Assembly: GCA_034432095.1 (NCBI GenBank)
Contig: DAOUCV010000054.1
Span: 1-47,013 of the forward strand
Reading direction: 5' to 3'
DNA: 47,013 bases
From: DAOUCV01 sp034432095
GTDB lineage: Bacteria; Chloroflexota; Dehalococcoidia; Dehalococcoidales; UBA2162
A program made the translations under genes and the position numbers. The notes below the pieces were generated by a model. It was not told the origin of the DNA, ran no database searches, and saw nothing but the letters and a program-made list of their open reading frames with translations. Shown here piece after piece: positions 15,631 through 24,547 of the stretch. Position 1 is the stretch's first letter; each line of letters starts with the position of its first letter.

Positions 15631-17409
15631 TCACCTGAAAATTTTGCTGTGACCATTATCATATATCTTGTTAAAGTTCTCTTCCAACCTGTGCTCCATC
15701 TCCGCCCACTTCGGGTCGGTAGGCTCAATTGCGAATACACGTTGACCAGCAAAGGTGAACTTTTCTGAATACACAAAAACCTTGGTGCCTTTATAGTTCT
15801 CAAAACCGGTCACTACTTTATTCATAGCGCGCCAGAAATCATCCTCATCAGCGAGAACCTCATATGGACTTCTTCCGGCGTATCTCGCCTCGGGCATGCT
15901 GTGTCTCAATGCACAGACTGTTATATCGGCAGTATAAACGAGTAGTCCTTCACCTTTACCGTAGATAGAGCTCAAAAATTCACCATCAGCATACTCATAA
16001 CGGTAGACCTTATACGTAGAAACCTGGTCATGATGAGCGAGAAAGGTGGGAAAGGCTAGAACGAGAAGGAGAACCAGCCCAAGAGCCAAGCCAAGATGTC
16101 TTAGCCGTGACGGCTGAAACCATTTGGATAAGAACCCCAAGGCAATGGGAACGGTGAAAATGTGGGCATACATCAAAAGCCGGTGGTATTGTGAGCCGCC
16201 AGGGGCAAGTAGCTGGACAATAAGGTAAAAAACAATAATCCCCAGTAGCGCAGCGGTTTCCATTGTCTCGGTCAAGCCCAACTTCCTGACCCTGGTCAGG
16301 TTGACAACTGCCAGGATACCCCCGACAACATATGTTACCAGTAGCCAGAAGGAGCGGGTCAGGCTTGCCCACAGTGGAGGATACTCTCCCAGATAAATTC
16401 CGGTTACTCTCAAGAAAAGGAGATGTTCTGCCAGTCCTTGCCATGTTAAATCTTTGACAAAACTCTCTCCCCATCCAACCAAGCCCTCAAACATTCGCGT
16501 AGCCCAGTAGGTTTCCCAAGCCAGAACCATAACTACCGGCAGGGTAATGATTGACCAGTCCAACAGGCTCTTTCTGCCTATCCTTTGCACCACGAATACC
16601 CCTAATAAAATAAAGATGAGACAGACCGGTGTTGGCAGGTAGGTTATGGTGAGGGCGGCAAAGGCTATAACTATGAGCAACCTGTTGGCTATAGCTCCAA
16701 AAGGTGCCTCCACCCGCTTATTTAATAAAATGAGCAGAACGAAAAGAAAGACCAATGACAAAGCGCCCGGCCAGAAGGTTGGCTGCCGGCAGAGAAGCAT
16801 GTTCCCCTGGAGCATTATCAGCACCGCCAGAGAGGCAAGGCGGGGACTGCCCAGGGACTTCAGACATAAAAGATAAAGCAGCACTGTGGATAGCAGAGAG
16901 ATGAAGACCAGGAACAGGGTTTTAGCTTCAAAAATCCCCAGTCCGCAGACCTGGGTAAGAGCGAGACCGGTGAGATGGATACCGGGAAAACTAAAATAGC
17001 CAAAGTTGGGATGGTCAGGCAATACTTCCGCTACATCTTGAAGGTATTTTACATGCGCCAGATTATCAACCTCATCGGCATATCTTCCCAGAGGCGTTAT
17101 CAGAACCCAGAAGCTGACAAATACTATGGTAAACACGCATAAGAGGGCTAGTTTTTCCCATTCATCCCTCCTGCTCCTGAAGAGAAACAACAGGGCGAGC
17201 AGTGCTGCCATCCAGACTGAATATAGAACCCCAAAAAGTATCAGCCTATCGCCAAAAATGTAGAGGGATTCGACGGCATGGTATTCATAGCGCAGATGGG
17301 TGGGGAAGAGCAGGATTGCCGCGGTGAGCAGCAATAGCAAAATCCAGAGAGCAAATCGACACCTTCTTGCCGCTAGTGATAGCTCAGAAGACACTTTATC
17401 AACCATCAA
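15631..17409 (-). CDS. large membrane protein, GT-C-like glycosyltransferase (putative)
   Basis: 592 residues with about 12 hydrophobic helices across the first 450, then a soluble tail of roughly 130. The first outer loop holds GRYADEVDNLAHVKYLQD, acidic and aromatic like the catalytic loop of GT-C enzymes that use polyprenyl-phosphate sugars. No close family is recognised. TTG 17409 is directly followed by ATG 17406, which may be the true start. It lies between a methyltransferase and a GT4, supporting a role in glycan assembly or transfer outside the membrane. Confidence 0.7.
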   Translation of the reverse strand: MMVDKVSSELSLAARRCRFALWILLLLLTAAILLFPTHLRYEYHAVESLYIFGDRLILFGVLYSVWMAALLALLFLFRSRRDEWEKLALLCVFTIVFVSFWVLITPLGRYADEVDNLAHVKYLQDVAEVLPDHPNFGYFSFPGIHLTGLALTQVCGLGIFEAKTLFLVFISLLSTVLLYLLCLKSLGSPRLASLAVLIMLQGNMLLCRQPTFWPGALSLVFLFVLLILLNKRVEAPFGAIANRLLIVIAFAALTITYLPTPVCLIFILLGVFVVQRIGRKSLLDWSIITLPVVMVLAWETYWATRMFEGLVGWGESFVKDLTWQGLAEHLLFLRVTGIYLGEYPPLWASLTRSFWLLVTYVVGGILAVVNLTRVRKLGLTETMETAALLGIIVFYLIVQLLAPGGSQYHRLLMYAHIFTVPIALGFLSKWFQPSRLRHLGLALGLVLLLVLAFPTFLAHHDQVSTYKVYRYEYADGEFLSSIYGKGEGLLVYTADITVCALRHSMPEARYAGRSPYEVLADEDDFWRAMNKVVTGFENYKGTKVFVYSEKFTFAGQRVFAIEPTDPKWAEMEHRLEENFNKIYDNGHSKIFR

Positions 17410-17437
17410 AGCAACACTAACTCTAATGTTCGGCTCA

Positions 17438-18235
17438 CTATCCTCTCTTAGTGGCGGTGATTAGTAAATCGGCGCCATTTAGGGGTCCGGGTAGCGCCTT
17501 GACAGCGCCAGTAAAAAGAAGATGGCGCAAACGGAAGAGAATATTGATGAGTAGCCGGCTCACCGAGCTTAACCTCCCCTTCTGGGACCTAGCCGGCAGG
17601 GGTGGCAGCCCCCCAGGGAAACATGAGCTGACCTTAATATCGGTGAATCCCTGCCGCTCCAGGGCTTCAGTATAATCGCTATGAATATGGGTAGTCCTGT
17701 TGGGAGAGTCCCAGCCGGCGTTTAACACCCACCGCCGCAACAGCGGCATATTCTCTACAAACCGGCTGAACCTTACGGAAAGAGCGGACTCATTGGGCTC
17801 GGCTAGGGCGAGTCTGCCTCCAGGCTTAATGACTCTGGCGAACTCAGCAACAGCGGTGTTAATATCAGGGAAGTGGTGCAGGCTCCAGCCACAGAAGCAA
17901 ACATCAAAACTGTTATCCTTAAAGGGTAGCTTTTCCAGGTCGCCGACCACAGGGAAAAACCGCGCCCCTTTATTGCTTGCCCTCCCCTTAGCCACTCTTA
18001 CTGAATCAGCGGATATATCAACCCCGATAACCTCATTCCCCTCCTCGGCTAGAATTATCCCGTAGGTCCCCGGTCCACATCCAGCATCAAGGACAAGCTG
18101 ACCCGGCGAGGGGATGAGTTGGAGCAATTCCAGGTGCGCCCTCCTGGCATGGTATCCCCTCGGGTTGTCCAGCCACTCGTCTCCGGGCACTGTGCTGCTT
18201 ACCCTGATTTCGGTCGCCTTGTCCTGCCCTTTCAT
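17438..18235 (-). CDS. class I SAM-dependent methyltransferase (Methyltransf_11 type)
   Basis: 265 residues. LVLDAGCGPGTYGIIL is the SAM-binding motif I, VIGVDIS motif II, and FDVCFCGWSLHHFPD with KPGGRLALAEPN the later motifs. It probably methylates a sugar or lipid carrier of the glycan; ubiquinone-type targets are not supported by context. The start overlaps the upstream methyltransferase by ATGA, so the two are coupled. Confidence 0.85.
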   Translation of the reverse strand: MKGQDKATEIRVSSTVPGDEWLDNPRGYHARRAHLELLQLIPSPGQLVLDAGCGPGTYGIILAEEGNEVIGVDISADSVRVAKGRASNKGARFFPVVGDLEKLPFKDNSFDVCFCGWSLHHFPDINTAVAEFARVIKPGGRLALAEPNESALSVRFSRFVENMPLLRRWVLNAGWDSPNRTTHIHSDYTEALERQGFTDIKVSSCFPGGLPPLPARSQKGRLSSVSRLLINILFRLRHLLFTGAVKALPGPLNGADLLITATKRG

Positions 18236-19212
18236 TCAACCTCCGTGCCCCGGTTCTTAAGCTGGGCAAGCAGGTAGAGCCTGCTCCCCTGTTTTTTGAA
18301 TAGGACTCGTAATGGCAGGGTTAGCATTCCCAAAAATGGAAGAAAAACCCTGAGATAAAGGTGTGCCGCCAACTTAACTAAAGAGTGTAGAAAGCTTGGC
18401 TTCCGCCCTACTACTGTAAACCTGCCACTATTGCTTAAAGGCCTCACGATAAGTGTTTCAATCAAAGGTTGGATACCAAGCCTTATGCTGACAAAGACAT
18501 TCCAATCCCTGTCTAAAGCTTTAAGCGGTTCAACCTTCACCGAGAGGACGGAAAAACCGTGGCGGGTAAACAGATTTACCAGAGCCGGGATGCTCCAGCA
18601 AGTAAAATGATTTGGCGGGTAGTCCCACTCTCTTACCGAAAGCCCTACCGGATTAACCCTCCATCTATCCCGGTTAGGCACGCTGAGGGCGATGAACCCT
18701 CCAGGCGCCAATAGTCTCTTGACCGAGCTCATAAAACCGGGGACATCATCAACATGCTCCAAAAGCTCAAAGAAAACTATCACATCATACTTCTCATTGG
18801 GTTTCTGGCTTACAAGTTCCTCTACAGTGCATGGATAAAGCTCCTTCAGTCCGAACTGTGAACGGGCAATTTCTATGGTCATCTGGCTGAAATCAATCCC
18901 GGTCACGGAATAACCAGCGTCCTGTGCCATGGCAAGGAACTCTCCCGTGCCGCAGCCGATGTCAAGGAGCTTGCCTCCCCTCGCTGGCATATCCTTGAGG
19001 AATTGGGCATGGTTCCAGCTGACTGTTTTCGGTTTAAGCCAAGCTAACTTTCTGCCGCAATAAAGATAAGAAGCGTCATACCATTCTACGCCCGGGTTCC
19101 TCATTGGGTACCAGAACATTACATCACAGCTTGGGCAGTGGTATAACTTATAACCCTTATGCTTATGTAAAGGTTTTGAACCTATCTCTTGCCCACATAT
19201 CGCACAGTCCAT
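18232..19212 (-). CDS. SAM-dependent methyltransferase with N-terminal zinc-binding motif
   Basis: 326 residues. The first 30 carry CAICG and CPSC, a four-cysteine zinc knuckle common in sugar C- or O-methyltransferases of glycan loci. A class I fold follows: LLDIGCGTGEFLAMA, VTGIDFSQ, YDVIVFFELLEHVDD and LAPGGFIALSVPNRD. The tail near residues 275-305 is hydrophobic and may attach it to the membrane. ATG 19212 lies 60 bases after the GT4 gene. The substrate is unknown. Confidence 0.85.
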   Translation of the reverse strand: MDCAICGQEIGSKPLHKHKGYKLYHCPSCDVMFWYPMRNPGVEWYDASYLYCGRKLAWLKPKTVSWNHAQFLKDMPARGGKLLDIGCGTGEFLAMAQDAGYSVTGIDFSQMTIEIARSQFGLKELYPCTVEELVSQKPNEKYDVIVFFELLEHVDDVPGFMSSVKRLLAPGGFIALSVPNRDRWRVNPVGLSVREWDYPPNHFTCWSIPALVNLFTRHGFSVLSVKVEPLKALDRDWNVFVSIRLGIQPLIETLIVRPLSNSGRFTVVGRKPSFLHSLVKLAAHLYLRVFLPFLGMLTLPLRVLFKKQGSRLYLLAQLKNRGTEVE

Positions 19213-19272
19213 ATGACCTCTCCGAGAAAAGTTGAAGAAACTTTTCAGATTTCTATTTCCCTAGTTCCCGTT

Positions 19273-20511
19273 TTAGGTCGCCTTAATCTCCTCGTAAACC
19301 AGCAGCAACTTTTCGGCTGTCTTTTCCCAGCTACGCTCTTCTATAATCTTTCTGCCTTTTTCTCCCATCATCTTTGCCTGTGCCGGGTTATCTACCAGGT
19401 ATATTATTTTCTCAGCCAGTTCTTTTTCATCTGCCGGCTCCACAACAAATCCATTTAGTCCGTCCTTAACCAGCTCGGGGATATTACCCACCCTTGTCCC
19501 AATTACGGGTCTGGCACAGGCCATAGCTTCCCGCATAACTGCCGGTGCCATCTCAGCAATGGAGGGCAGCACAAATACATCAGATACCCCGTATAGCTTT
19601 ATCAAATCATCACGGGGGATAACGCCGGTTAATCTCACATTACCTTGTAAGCCATATCCTTCTATGAGCTTCAAAATCATGGCTAAGTAGCGGGTGTCTT
19701 CTGTTCCCTGCCGGAATGTGGTAGGTCCGACCAAGACAAATTGAACATATTTATGTCCCAACTCATTCACCACGATGTTGGCCGCTCTTATCAGATATTC
19801 CACTCCTTTGTGTTCTGCGATTCTTCCCACAAACAAAACGACGCTTCCCCTATCTAAACCATACTTACACTTAATGTCAGCCGTATCAACAGCAGGATTG
19901 AAGACACTTGTATCCACGCCGAAGGGTAAAATTTTGACTTTTTCAGGCTTAATATTGGCTGCTTGGACAAGCTTTTCCTTTGTTAACTCATTATCTACTA
20001 TTACCCTCTTAACTCGCCTGACAGCGAGATTCTCCGGGATAAGACGAATCCTCTCCCATAGATTTAGTTTACCAGCCGACCTGAGGGCAGAATGACAGGA
20101 GTAGATGCATTTGGCGCCTAAATGTCTGCTTAATACTGTCAAGCCGAGGGCTACAACGGAGAAATGAGAATGGATAACATCGGTATCCTTTTTCCCTGAA
20201 ACGTATCTTCTGACTGAGAAAGAAAAAGCAAGGTAATTCAGAAACTCCTCAATCCTCGAGAAGAACCCTGCCAGTTTAGGGAGCTTGGCAAACACGCTGA
20301 GGTTGAATTTTACAGCTCTTAGCCTGACAATCTTAACGCCATCAATATCTTCGATATCTGGCTCTTCGTTGCTGTATTTTCTATCCAGAATAGCCACATT
20401 ATGCCCCATCTGGGACAGGCATCTGGATACAGCAAGGATAAATTCCTGGGCGCCCCCACCCTTCTCCTGTGGTATTCTCACTTCTCCGCCAGATACCTGG
20501 ACTATGTTCAT
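19273..20511 (-). CDS. glycosyltransferase family 4
   Basis: 412 residues, GT-B fold. The N terminus MNIVQVSGGEVRIPQEKGGG contains the glycine-rich acceptor loop. The C-terminal half has VVLFVGRIAEHKGVEYLIRA, VLVGPTTFRQG and DVFVLPSIAEMAPAVMREAM, the EX7E region. It is the first transferase after the heptose genes, so transfer of the GDP-heptose made next door is a reasonable inference. It starts 53 bases after the transaldolase. Confidence 0.88.
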   Translation of the reverse strand: MNIVQVSGGEVRIPQEKGGGAQEFILAVSRCLSQMGHNVAILDRKYSNEEPDIEDIDGVKIVRLRAVKFNLSVFAKLPKLAGFFSRIEEFLNYLAFSFSVRRYVSGKKDTDVIHSHFSVVALGLTVLSRHLGAKCIYSCHSALRSAGKLNLWERIRLIPENLAVRRVKRVIVDNELTKEKLVQAANIKPEKVKILPFGVDTSVFNPAVDTADIKCKYGLDRGSVVLFVGRIAEHKGVEYLIRAANIVVNELGHKYVQFVLVGPTTFRQGTEDTRYLAMILKLIEGYGLQGNVRLTGVIPRDDLIKLYGVSDVFVLPSIAEMAPAVMREAMACARPVIGTRVGNIPELVKDGLNGFVVEPADEKELAEKIIYLVDNPAQAKMMGEKGRKIIEERSWEKTAEKLLLVYEEIKAT

Positions 20512-20564
20512 TTTTCAACCAGCTTATCCCGTCTGTACCTTGAGGAGGCAATTCATCTATTGCC

Positions 20565-21251
20565 TTAACTACCCCTAACCTTTTCCATCATCTCCAGTGC
20601 CTTCTTGGCGTCACTGACAAATTGCCTTACCGTCTCCCGGCTATACTGGTGGTCAGCCATCTTGTCTAAGAACTGTGGGGGGATGGTGATAATGTGCGCC
20701 CCAGCCATGGCGGCCGCCAGGACATCACCCACTGACCTGATGCTACCAACAATAACCCGGCTCTTGAATCGCCAGCGCTCCAGCCACTGCACGGAGTTCC
20801 TGATGACCTCAGTCGCACTGCCGCCTTCATCGGTTATCCTCCCGGCAAACACACTTATATAGGTTGCCCCTGCCTTTGCCGCCAGTATCACCTGCCCTAA
20901 AGACATAGCTACGGTGGCGTTTACCTTTATCCCTTCTGTCTCCAGTTTCCTGATTACGCCATAGCAGGGAACACCTTCCTGGTTAATCTGCGGTATCTTA
21001 ACAGCGATATTCGGTGCCCAGGAGGCAAACCTTTGAGCCTGGTCTAGCATCTCACCGAGGTCATTGGTAGTTACCTCAACACTAACCGGTCTTGGCTGTA
21101 CCAGAGCGGCGATTTGCTTTGCCCCGGCTTCAGCATCGTAAACACCATCCCTGAGCATGATTGAAGGATTGGTGGTAACGCCATCGAGTACCCCCATCCT
21201 GAGCCATTTTTCAATCTCCTTGACGTTTGCTGAGTCGATAAAAATCTCCAT
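20565..21251 (-). CDS. tal: transaldolase (short, MipB/TalC type)
   Basis: 228 residues from ATG 21251, after GTGAGG; the frame extends upstream into gmhB but the protein clearly begins MEIFIDSANVKEIEKW. VTTNPSI, AVKIPQ (Schiff-base lysine), VNATVAMSLGQ and SVFAGRITDEGG are the family motifs. Length and motifs fit the short transaldolase / fructose-6-phosphate aldolase group. Transaldolase makes sedoheptulose 7-phosphate, the substrate of GmhA, so its place in this operon makes metabolic sense. The gap to gmhB is 13 bases. An aldolase activity is the main alternative. Confidence 0.88.
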   Translation of the reverse strand: MEIFIDSANVKEIEKWLRMGVLDGVTTNPSIMLRDGVYDAEAGAKQIAALVQPRPVSVEVTTNDLGEMLDQAQRFASWAPNIAVKIPQINQEGVPCYGVIRKLETEGIKVNATVAMSLGQVILAAKAGATYISVFAGRITDEGGSATEVIRNSVQWLERWRFKSRVIVGSIRSVGDVLAAAMAGAHIITIPPQFLDKMADHQYSRETVRQFVSDAKKALEMMEKVRGS

Positions 21252-21264
21252 GTCTAACCTCACT

Positions 21265-21846
21265 TCATGAAATAAATTGGGCTGCCTCCTTGAGATTTGG
21301 GGCGATAGTGTCGGGTCGAGCATCCTCTTCATCCATCAGGCGGCAAAGCTCACACTTCATCCTGCCCACAAGTATGGTTCTTACTCCAGCATTCTTTCCT
21401 GCTTTAATGTCTGTGAGTCCGTCACCTATCATCCAAGAGTGGGGTAAATCTATTTCCATCTCCTCTGCCGCTTGGAGAAGTAACCCGGGTCCGGGTTTTC
21501 TGCAATCACAATTCGCTCTAAACTTCTCAATTTTTGCCTCAGGGTGGTGAAAGCAATAGTATTCTCTATCAAGGAAAGCCCCATCCCTAGACAGCTCCTC
21601 TCTCATTTTCTCCCTGATTTTATCGAAGGTCTGCTGGGACATATGCCCCTTGGCAATGCCGGGCTGATTTGAGACCAGAACTACCTTAAAACCCATTTCA
21701 TGGAACTCATTGATGGCTTGACCGACACCGGGAAGCAGCCTGAACTGCTCCACGGTGAACGGGGAGTCAATAATCCCCTGTTCAGGGTGATAGATAAGCT
21801 CATTTATTACCCCATCCCTGTCAAGGAATACCGCCTTCGTTACCAC
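21265..21846 (-). CDS. gmhB: D-glycero-D-manno-heptose 1,7-bisphosphate 7-phosphatase
   Basis: 193 residues of the HAD superfamily. FLDRDGVIN holds the nucleophile Asp9 and acid Asp11; VLVSNQPGI is motif II and MIGDGLTDIKAG motif IV. Cys98, a His at 100 or 101, Cys113 and Cys115 form the zinc loop typical of GmhB. It removes the 7-phosphate of heptose bisphosphate. GTG 21846 follows AGAGGAAAG, one base after the gmhA stop. The neighbouring gmhA, hddA and hddC make the assignment firm; the anomer used should be alpha. Confidence 0.9.
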   Translation of the reverse strand: MVTKAVFLDRDGVINELIYHPEQGIIDSPFTVEQFRLLPGVGQAINEFHEMGFKVVLVSNQPGIAKGHMSQQTFDKIREKMREELSRDGAFLDREYYCFHHPEAKIEKFRANCDCRKPGPGLLLQAAEEMEIDLPHSWMIGDGLTDIKAGKNAGVRTILVGRMKCELCRLMDEEDARPDTIAPNLKEAAQFIS

Positions 21847-21847
21847 T

Positions 21848-22447
21848 TCAACTTTCCTCTATCTTCTGCCTTAAACAGTTACAAATTAAGTGCTCCAGAG
21901 CCAGGTGAAACGACTCCACCTGAGGGGTAGAATTTATCGGCACCATAATGCAGGCATCAGCTATTTCCTTCATCGGTCCGCCGTCAAAGCCGGAAAGCCC
22001 GATGGTCTTCCCTCCCATGTCCCTGGCATATCTCATTGCCTTGAGCAGGTTTTGCGACCACAATCCTGCTCTATCCTTGCCTGCCCCGCCGTGAACACTG
22101 ATACAGATGAGAACGTCCCCCTCCTGGAACCTGTCTTTGAGTTGCTCATAAAAAAGGTTGTCAAAACCTTCGTCGTTTATAAGTGCGCTCATGAGCGGGA
22201 TGTTATCGTTAAGACAATAGGCTTTGAACCTTTTCTTACCCGGTACAATCGTTGTCTTGGATAGGTCGCAGGCAAAGTGGGTAGCCGTTGATGCCGAGCC
22301 ACCATTACCACAGGTAAACACCTGATTTCCCTTTTGCCAGGCTTCAAAAAGAAGCTCAATAGCTCTGTCGATATCGTCTACCGAGATGGCTTCAGTTATC
22401 TTCCTTGTCTCCGAAAGGTAATTCTGGATAAAGTCTTTATTCTTCAT
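21848..22447 (-). CDS. gmhA: sedoheptulose-7-phosphate isomerase (phosphoheptose isomerase)
   Basis: 199 residues from ATG 22447, preceded by GGGGAGG; the frame also opens at ATG 22459. The SIS domain is clear: VFTCGNGGSASTATHFACDL, later DVLICISVHGGAGKDR and KTIGLSGFDGG. GmhA turns sedoheptulose 7-phosphate into D-glycero-D-manno-heptose 7-phosphate. It lies between hddA (upstream) and gmhB (downstream) with almost no spacing. Confidence 0.9.
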   Translation of the reverse strand: MKNKDFIQNYLSETRKITEAISVDDIDRAIELLFEAWQKGNQVFTCGNGGSASTATHFACDLSKTTIVPGKKRFKAYCLNDNIPLMSALINDEGFDNLFYEQLKDRFQEGDVLICISVHGGAGKDRAGLWSQNLLKAMRYARDMGGKTIGLSGFDGGPMKEIADACIMVPINSTPQVESFHLALEHLICNCLRQKIEES

Positions 22448-22459
22448 TTGCCTCCCCAT

Positions 22460-23446
22460 TTATGTGTTGACCAGTATCTTGGCACCATCAAAGTCAAAAT
22501 GAAATCGCTCCCACCTCAGACCCATCTTCTGCATAGTCTGTATAAGATTGGGCTTATGGTTATTCTCGCAGTAGAACATTAAGAATCCACCGCCACCAGC
22601 ACCGATTAGCTTCCCGCCTATTGCGCCCTTCTTCCTGGCAACTTCATAGCATTCATCGATAAAGGGGTCAGACATCTTCCGGGAACGCTTTTTCTTTATC
22701 TCCCAGTGAGCATGAAGGAGTTCCCCAAGCATGTCCACCTCTCCCCTTTCCAGATATTTCCTCGTGTCCAGACCAATCTCCTTAATTTGATGAAGGTTCT
22801 GAACCATTTCTGGGTCGTCCTGTTTGGACTTTTCGTCCTGTTCCGAAAGTATCTCGGAGGCACTTCTCTCCTTGCCGGTAAAGAACAGGAGAATGTTGCT
22901 TTCCAGTCGGTCGAACGCCTCACGGGAGATTCGGAGAGGTTCCACCAGAACATCTCCATTTTTTTCAAAGGTGAGGCAGGTAAGACCGCCAAAAGCGGCG
23001 ATGAATTGGTCTTGCTTACCTATAGGCTCGCCAAGGACGTCTATCTCGATGTGGCATGCCTCCTCAGCCAGTTGCCTCTGGGTGACAAAGTCCTTATTGT
23101 AGGCATGAAGAGCATTGAGGAGGGCGACGGTGAAGCTGGAGGAAGTGCCCAATCCACACCCTGCAGGTACATCCGCTGTAGAGTGAAGTTCTATCCCCTT
23201 TTCGATGCCAGTAAACTCGAGCGCCGCCCGGAAAATGCGGTGCTCTATATCAGCCACCCTGTCTTTGACCTCCTGTTGGGAATAGCTGAGACGGATACTA
23301 TCGTAAAACCTCCGGTTGGCCAGGATGGTGCAGTATTTGTCTATCGCCCCGGCGATTAGAAACCCGCCGTATTTGGAGTAGTAAGATTTAAGGTCAGTGG
23401 CGCCACCACCAAGGCTTATTCTTGTCGGTGCCCTTGAGAGTATCAT
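22460..23446 (-). CDS. hddA: D-glycero-alpha-D-manno-heptose 7-phosphate kinase (GHMP family)
   Basis: 328 residues. RAPTRISLGGGATDL at the N terminus is the sugar-binding motif of HddA-type kinases; PAGCGLGTSSS (residues 94-104) is the GHMP phosphate loop, and KLIGAGGGGFLMFY the C-terminal glycine-rich motif. It phosphorylates O-1 of the heptose 7-phosphate with the alpha configuration that leads to GDP-heptose. Its ATG sits in an ATGA overlap with hddC. L-fucokinase-like kinases share the fold, but the gene set favours heptose. Confidence 0.9.
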   Translation of the reverse strand: MILSRAPTRISLGGGATDLKSYYSKYGGFLIAGAIDKYCTILANRRFYDSIRLSYSQQEVKDRVADIEHRIFRAALEFTGIEKGIELHSTADVPAGCGLGTSSSFTVALLNALHAYNKDFVTQRQLAEEACHIEIDVLGEPIGKQDQFIAAFGGLTCLTFEKNGDVLVEPLRISREAFDRLESNILLFFTGKERSASEILSEQDEKSKQDDPEMVQNLHQIKEIGLDTRKYLERGEVDMLGELLHAHWEIKKKRSRKMSDPFIDECYEVARKKGAIGGKLIGAGGGGFLMFYCENNHKPNLIQTMQKMGLRWERFHFDFDGAKILVNT

Positions 23447-24135
23447 TTCTCCCTCCTTAGGTACTCTTCAAACTCCTTAAGACCTTGAGGCGAGCCTATT
23501 TCATAAAATCGTTCCTTAACCTCAAAGGCGAGAAGTTCTCCCATCTCTATCAAACGGGGGAACAGCTCGTCCAGAGAGTAAAACTGGTCTTCTGGAATCA
23601 TCTCAAGGACTTCTTTTCTGAAGATATTCGCCCCATATTCAATGTAGACCATATCCTTTGTCTTTTCCTGCTTACTGAATTTCTTCACCAGGTTCCCCTC
23701 GACCACTGTATTGCTTCTATCGTAACGGTCGTAGTTTTTATAAACTGTCATCAGGGCAAGCTTCTTTTGAGATTCAAAATAGGACATAATATGGCTGAAG
23801 TCCAGGAATAGATACGAATCACCGTACATAGTAAAGAACGTGTCCTCGAGTAAGGCTTCAGCCTTCTTAAGTGCTCCAGCAGTGCCGAGGGGCTTATCCT
23901 CAGAGCTATACTTAATATTGATGCCCCACTTTCCTCCGTTTCCGAATTGGCTTTTGATTTGCTCCCCCATGTAGCCAGTACAGAGAACTATATTCGTTAT
24001 CCCCGCTTGCTTGAGCAACGCAAGCTGATATTCCAAGAAAGGCTTCCCCTGGACTTTGACCAATGACTTTGGGCGATTCTTGGTTAAATCGCCCAATCTC
24101 GTTCCTAATCCGCCGCTCAATATAGCCACCTGCAT
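23443..24135 (-). CDS. hddC: D-glycero-alpha-D-manno-heptose 1-phosphate guanylyltransferase
   Basis: 230 residues from ATG 24135, after GAGAAG; the frame extends to TTG 24147. The nucleotidyltransferase motif AILSGGLGTRLGDLTKNRPK is followed by VKVQGKPFLEYQL and YGDSYLFLD with the metal-binding Asp. It should join GMP to heptose 1-phosphate. A general sugar-1-phosphate guanylyl- or cytidylyltransferase would look alike; the name rests on the complete hddA-gmhA-gmhB context. Confidence 0.87.
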   Translation of the reverse strand: MQVAILSGGLGTRLGDLTKNRPKSLVKVQGKPFLEYQLALLKQAGITNIVLCTGYMGEQIKSQFGNGGKWGINIKYSSEDKPLGTAGALKKAEALLEDTFFTMYGDSYLFLDFSHIMSYFESQKKLALMTVYKNYDRYDRSNTVVEGNLVKKFSKQEKTKDMVYIEYGANIFRKEVLEMIPEDQFYSLDELFPRLIEMGELLAFEVKERFYEIGSPQGLKEFEEYLRREK

Positions 24136-24151
24136 TTTTCTTCTCAATTGC

Positions 24152-24247
24152 CTACCGGCTTAGTAACCCTATATTCCCCTCTTTGCTGATTCTGGCTCCC
24201 TCAAAAAGCTTATGCAGTTCCTTTACATTTTCTTTGAGTCGTTCCAC
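24152..24247 (-). CDS. small ORF at the head of the heptose operon (31 codons)
   Basis: A 31-codon frame opens at GTG 24247, 5 bases after the good site AAAAGGGG, and stops 16 bases before hddC. It reads VERLKENVKELHKLFEGA then ARISKEGNIGLLSR, an amphipathic charged helix; an upstream GTG at 24271 would add 8 codons. It is the first frame after the operon promoter. It may be a small regulatory protein, a leader peptide or a decayed gene end. No family is recognised. Confidence 0.4.
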   Translation of the reverse strand: MERLKENVKELHKLFEGARISKEGNIGLLSR

Positions 24248-24292
24248 TATTGCCCCTTTTACACTAAGCACTGCTTCGTCTCAGATAGGAGT

Positions 24293-24321
24293 ATAATAGG
24301 CCATTGGTCGTCCAATGTCAA
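24293..24321 (-). promoter_or_regulatory. strong promoter of the heptose operon with palindrome in its spacer
   Basis: Minus-strand TTGACA (24321-24316), 17 bases, TATTAT (24298-24293). The spacer and -35 edge carry the perfect inverted repeat CATTGG-TCGT-CCAATG (24302-24317), placed where a bound protein would block RNA polymerase. The start site should be near 24286. The rest of the gap to 24548 has an isolated TATAAT near 24459 without a partner -35, and nothing else I can name. Confidence 0.7.
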
Positions 24322-24547
24322 TAAGTGTGCCAACTGTCCATTCAGCCTTTGGCTGTCCCGTTATTGCCTTTTTATCCTATGTTAGGCAAGGTTTCATCTC
24401 GAGTGTGCTTCCATACAGCAGGTAGAATTGTAAATCCTATCTGGTTGAGTTGTCAATTATAATAAATAAAACGTTGACTGTGGGGCACAATTCCTGACTT
24501 TCTAAGCAGACCCCCAGTCTTCCCCGTTCTGGAGAGTTAAACAACGG

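Noticed and set aside
16028..16474. 148-codon second frame within the GT-C-like membrane protein
   Set aside because: Same-strand shadow frame with unnatural composition, wholly inside a larger convincing gene.
22706..23359. 217-codon plus-strand frame across hddA
   Set aside because: It is antisense to a gene with all GHMP-kinase motifs, has no recognisable domain and no promoter or ribosome site.
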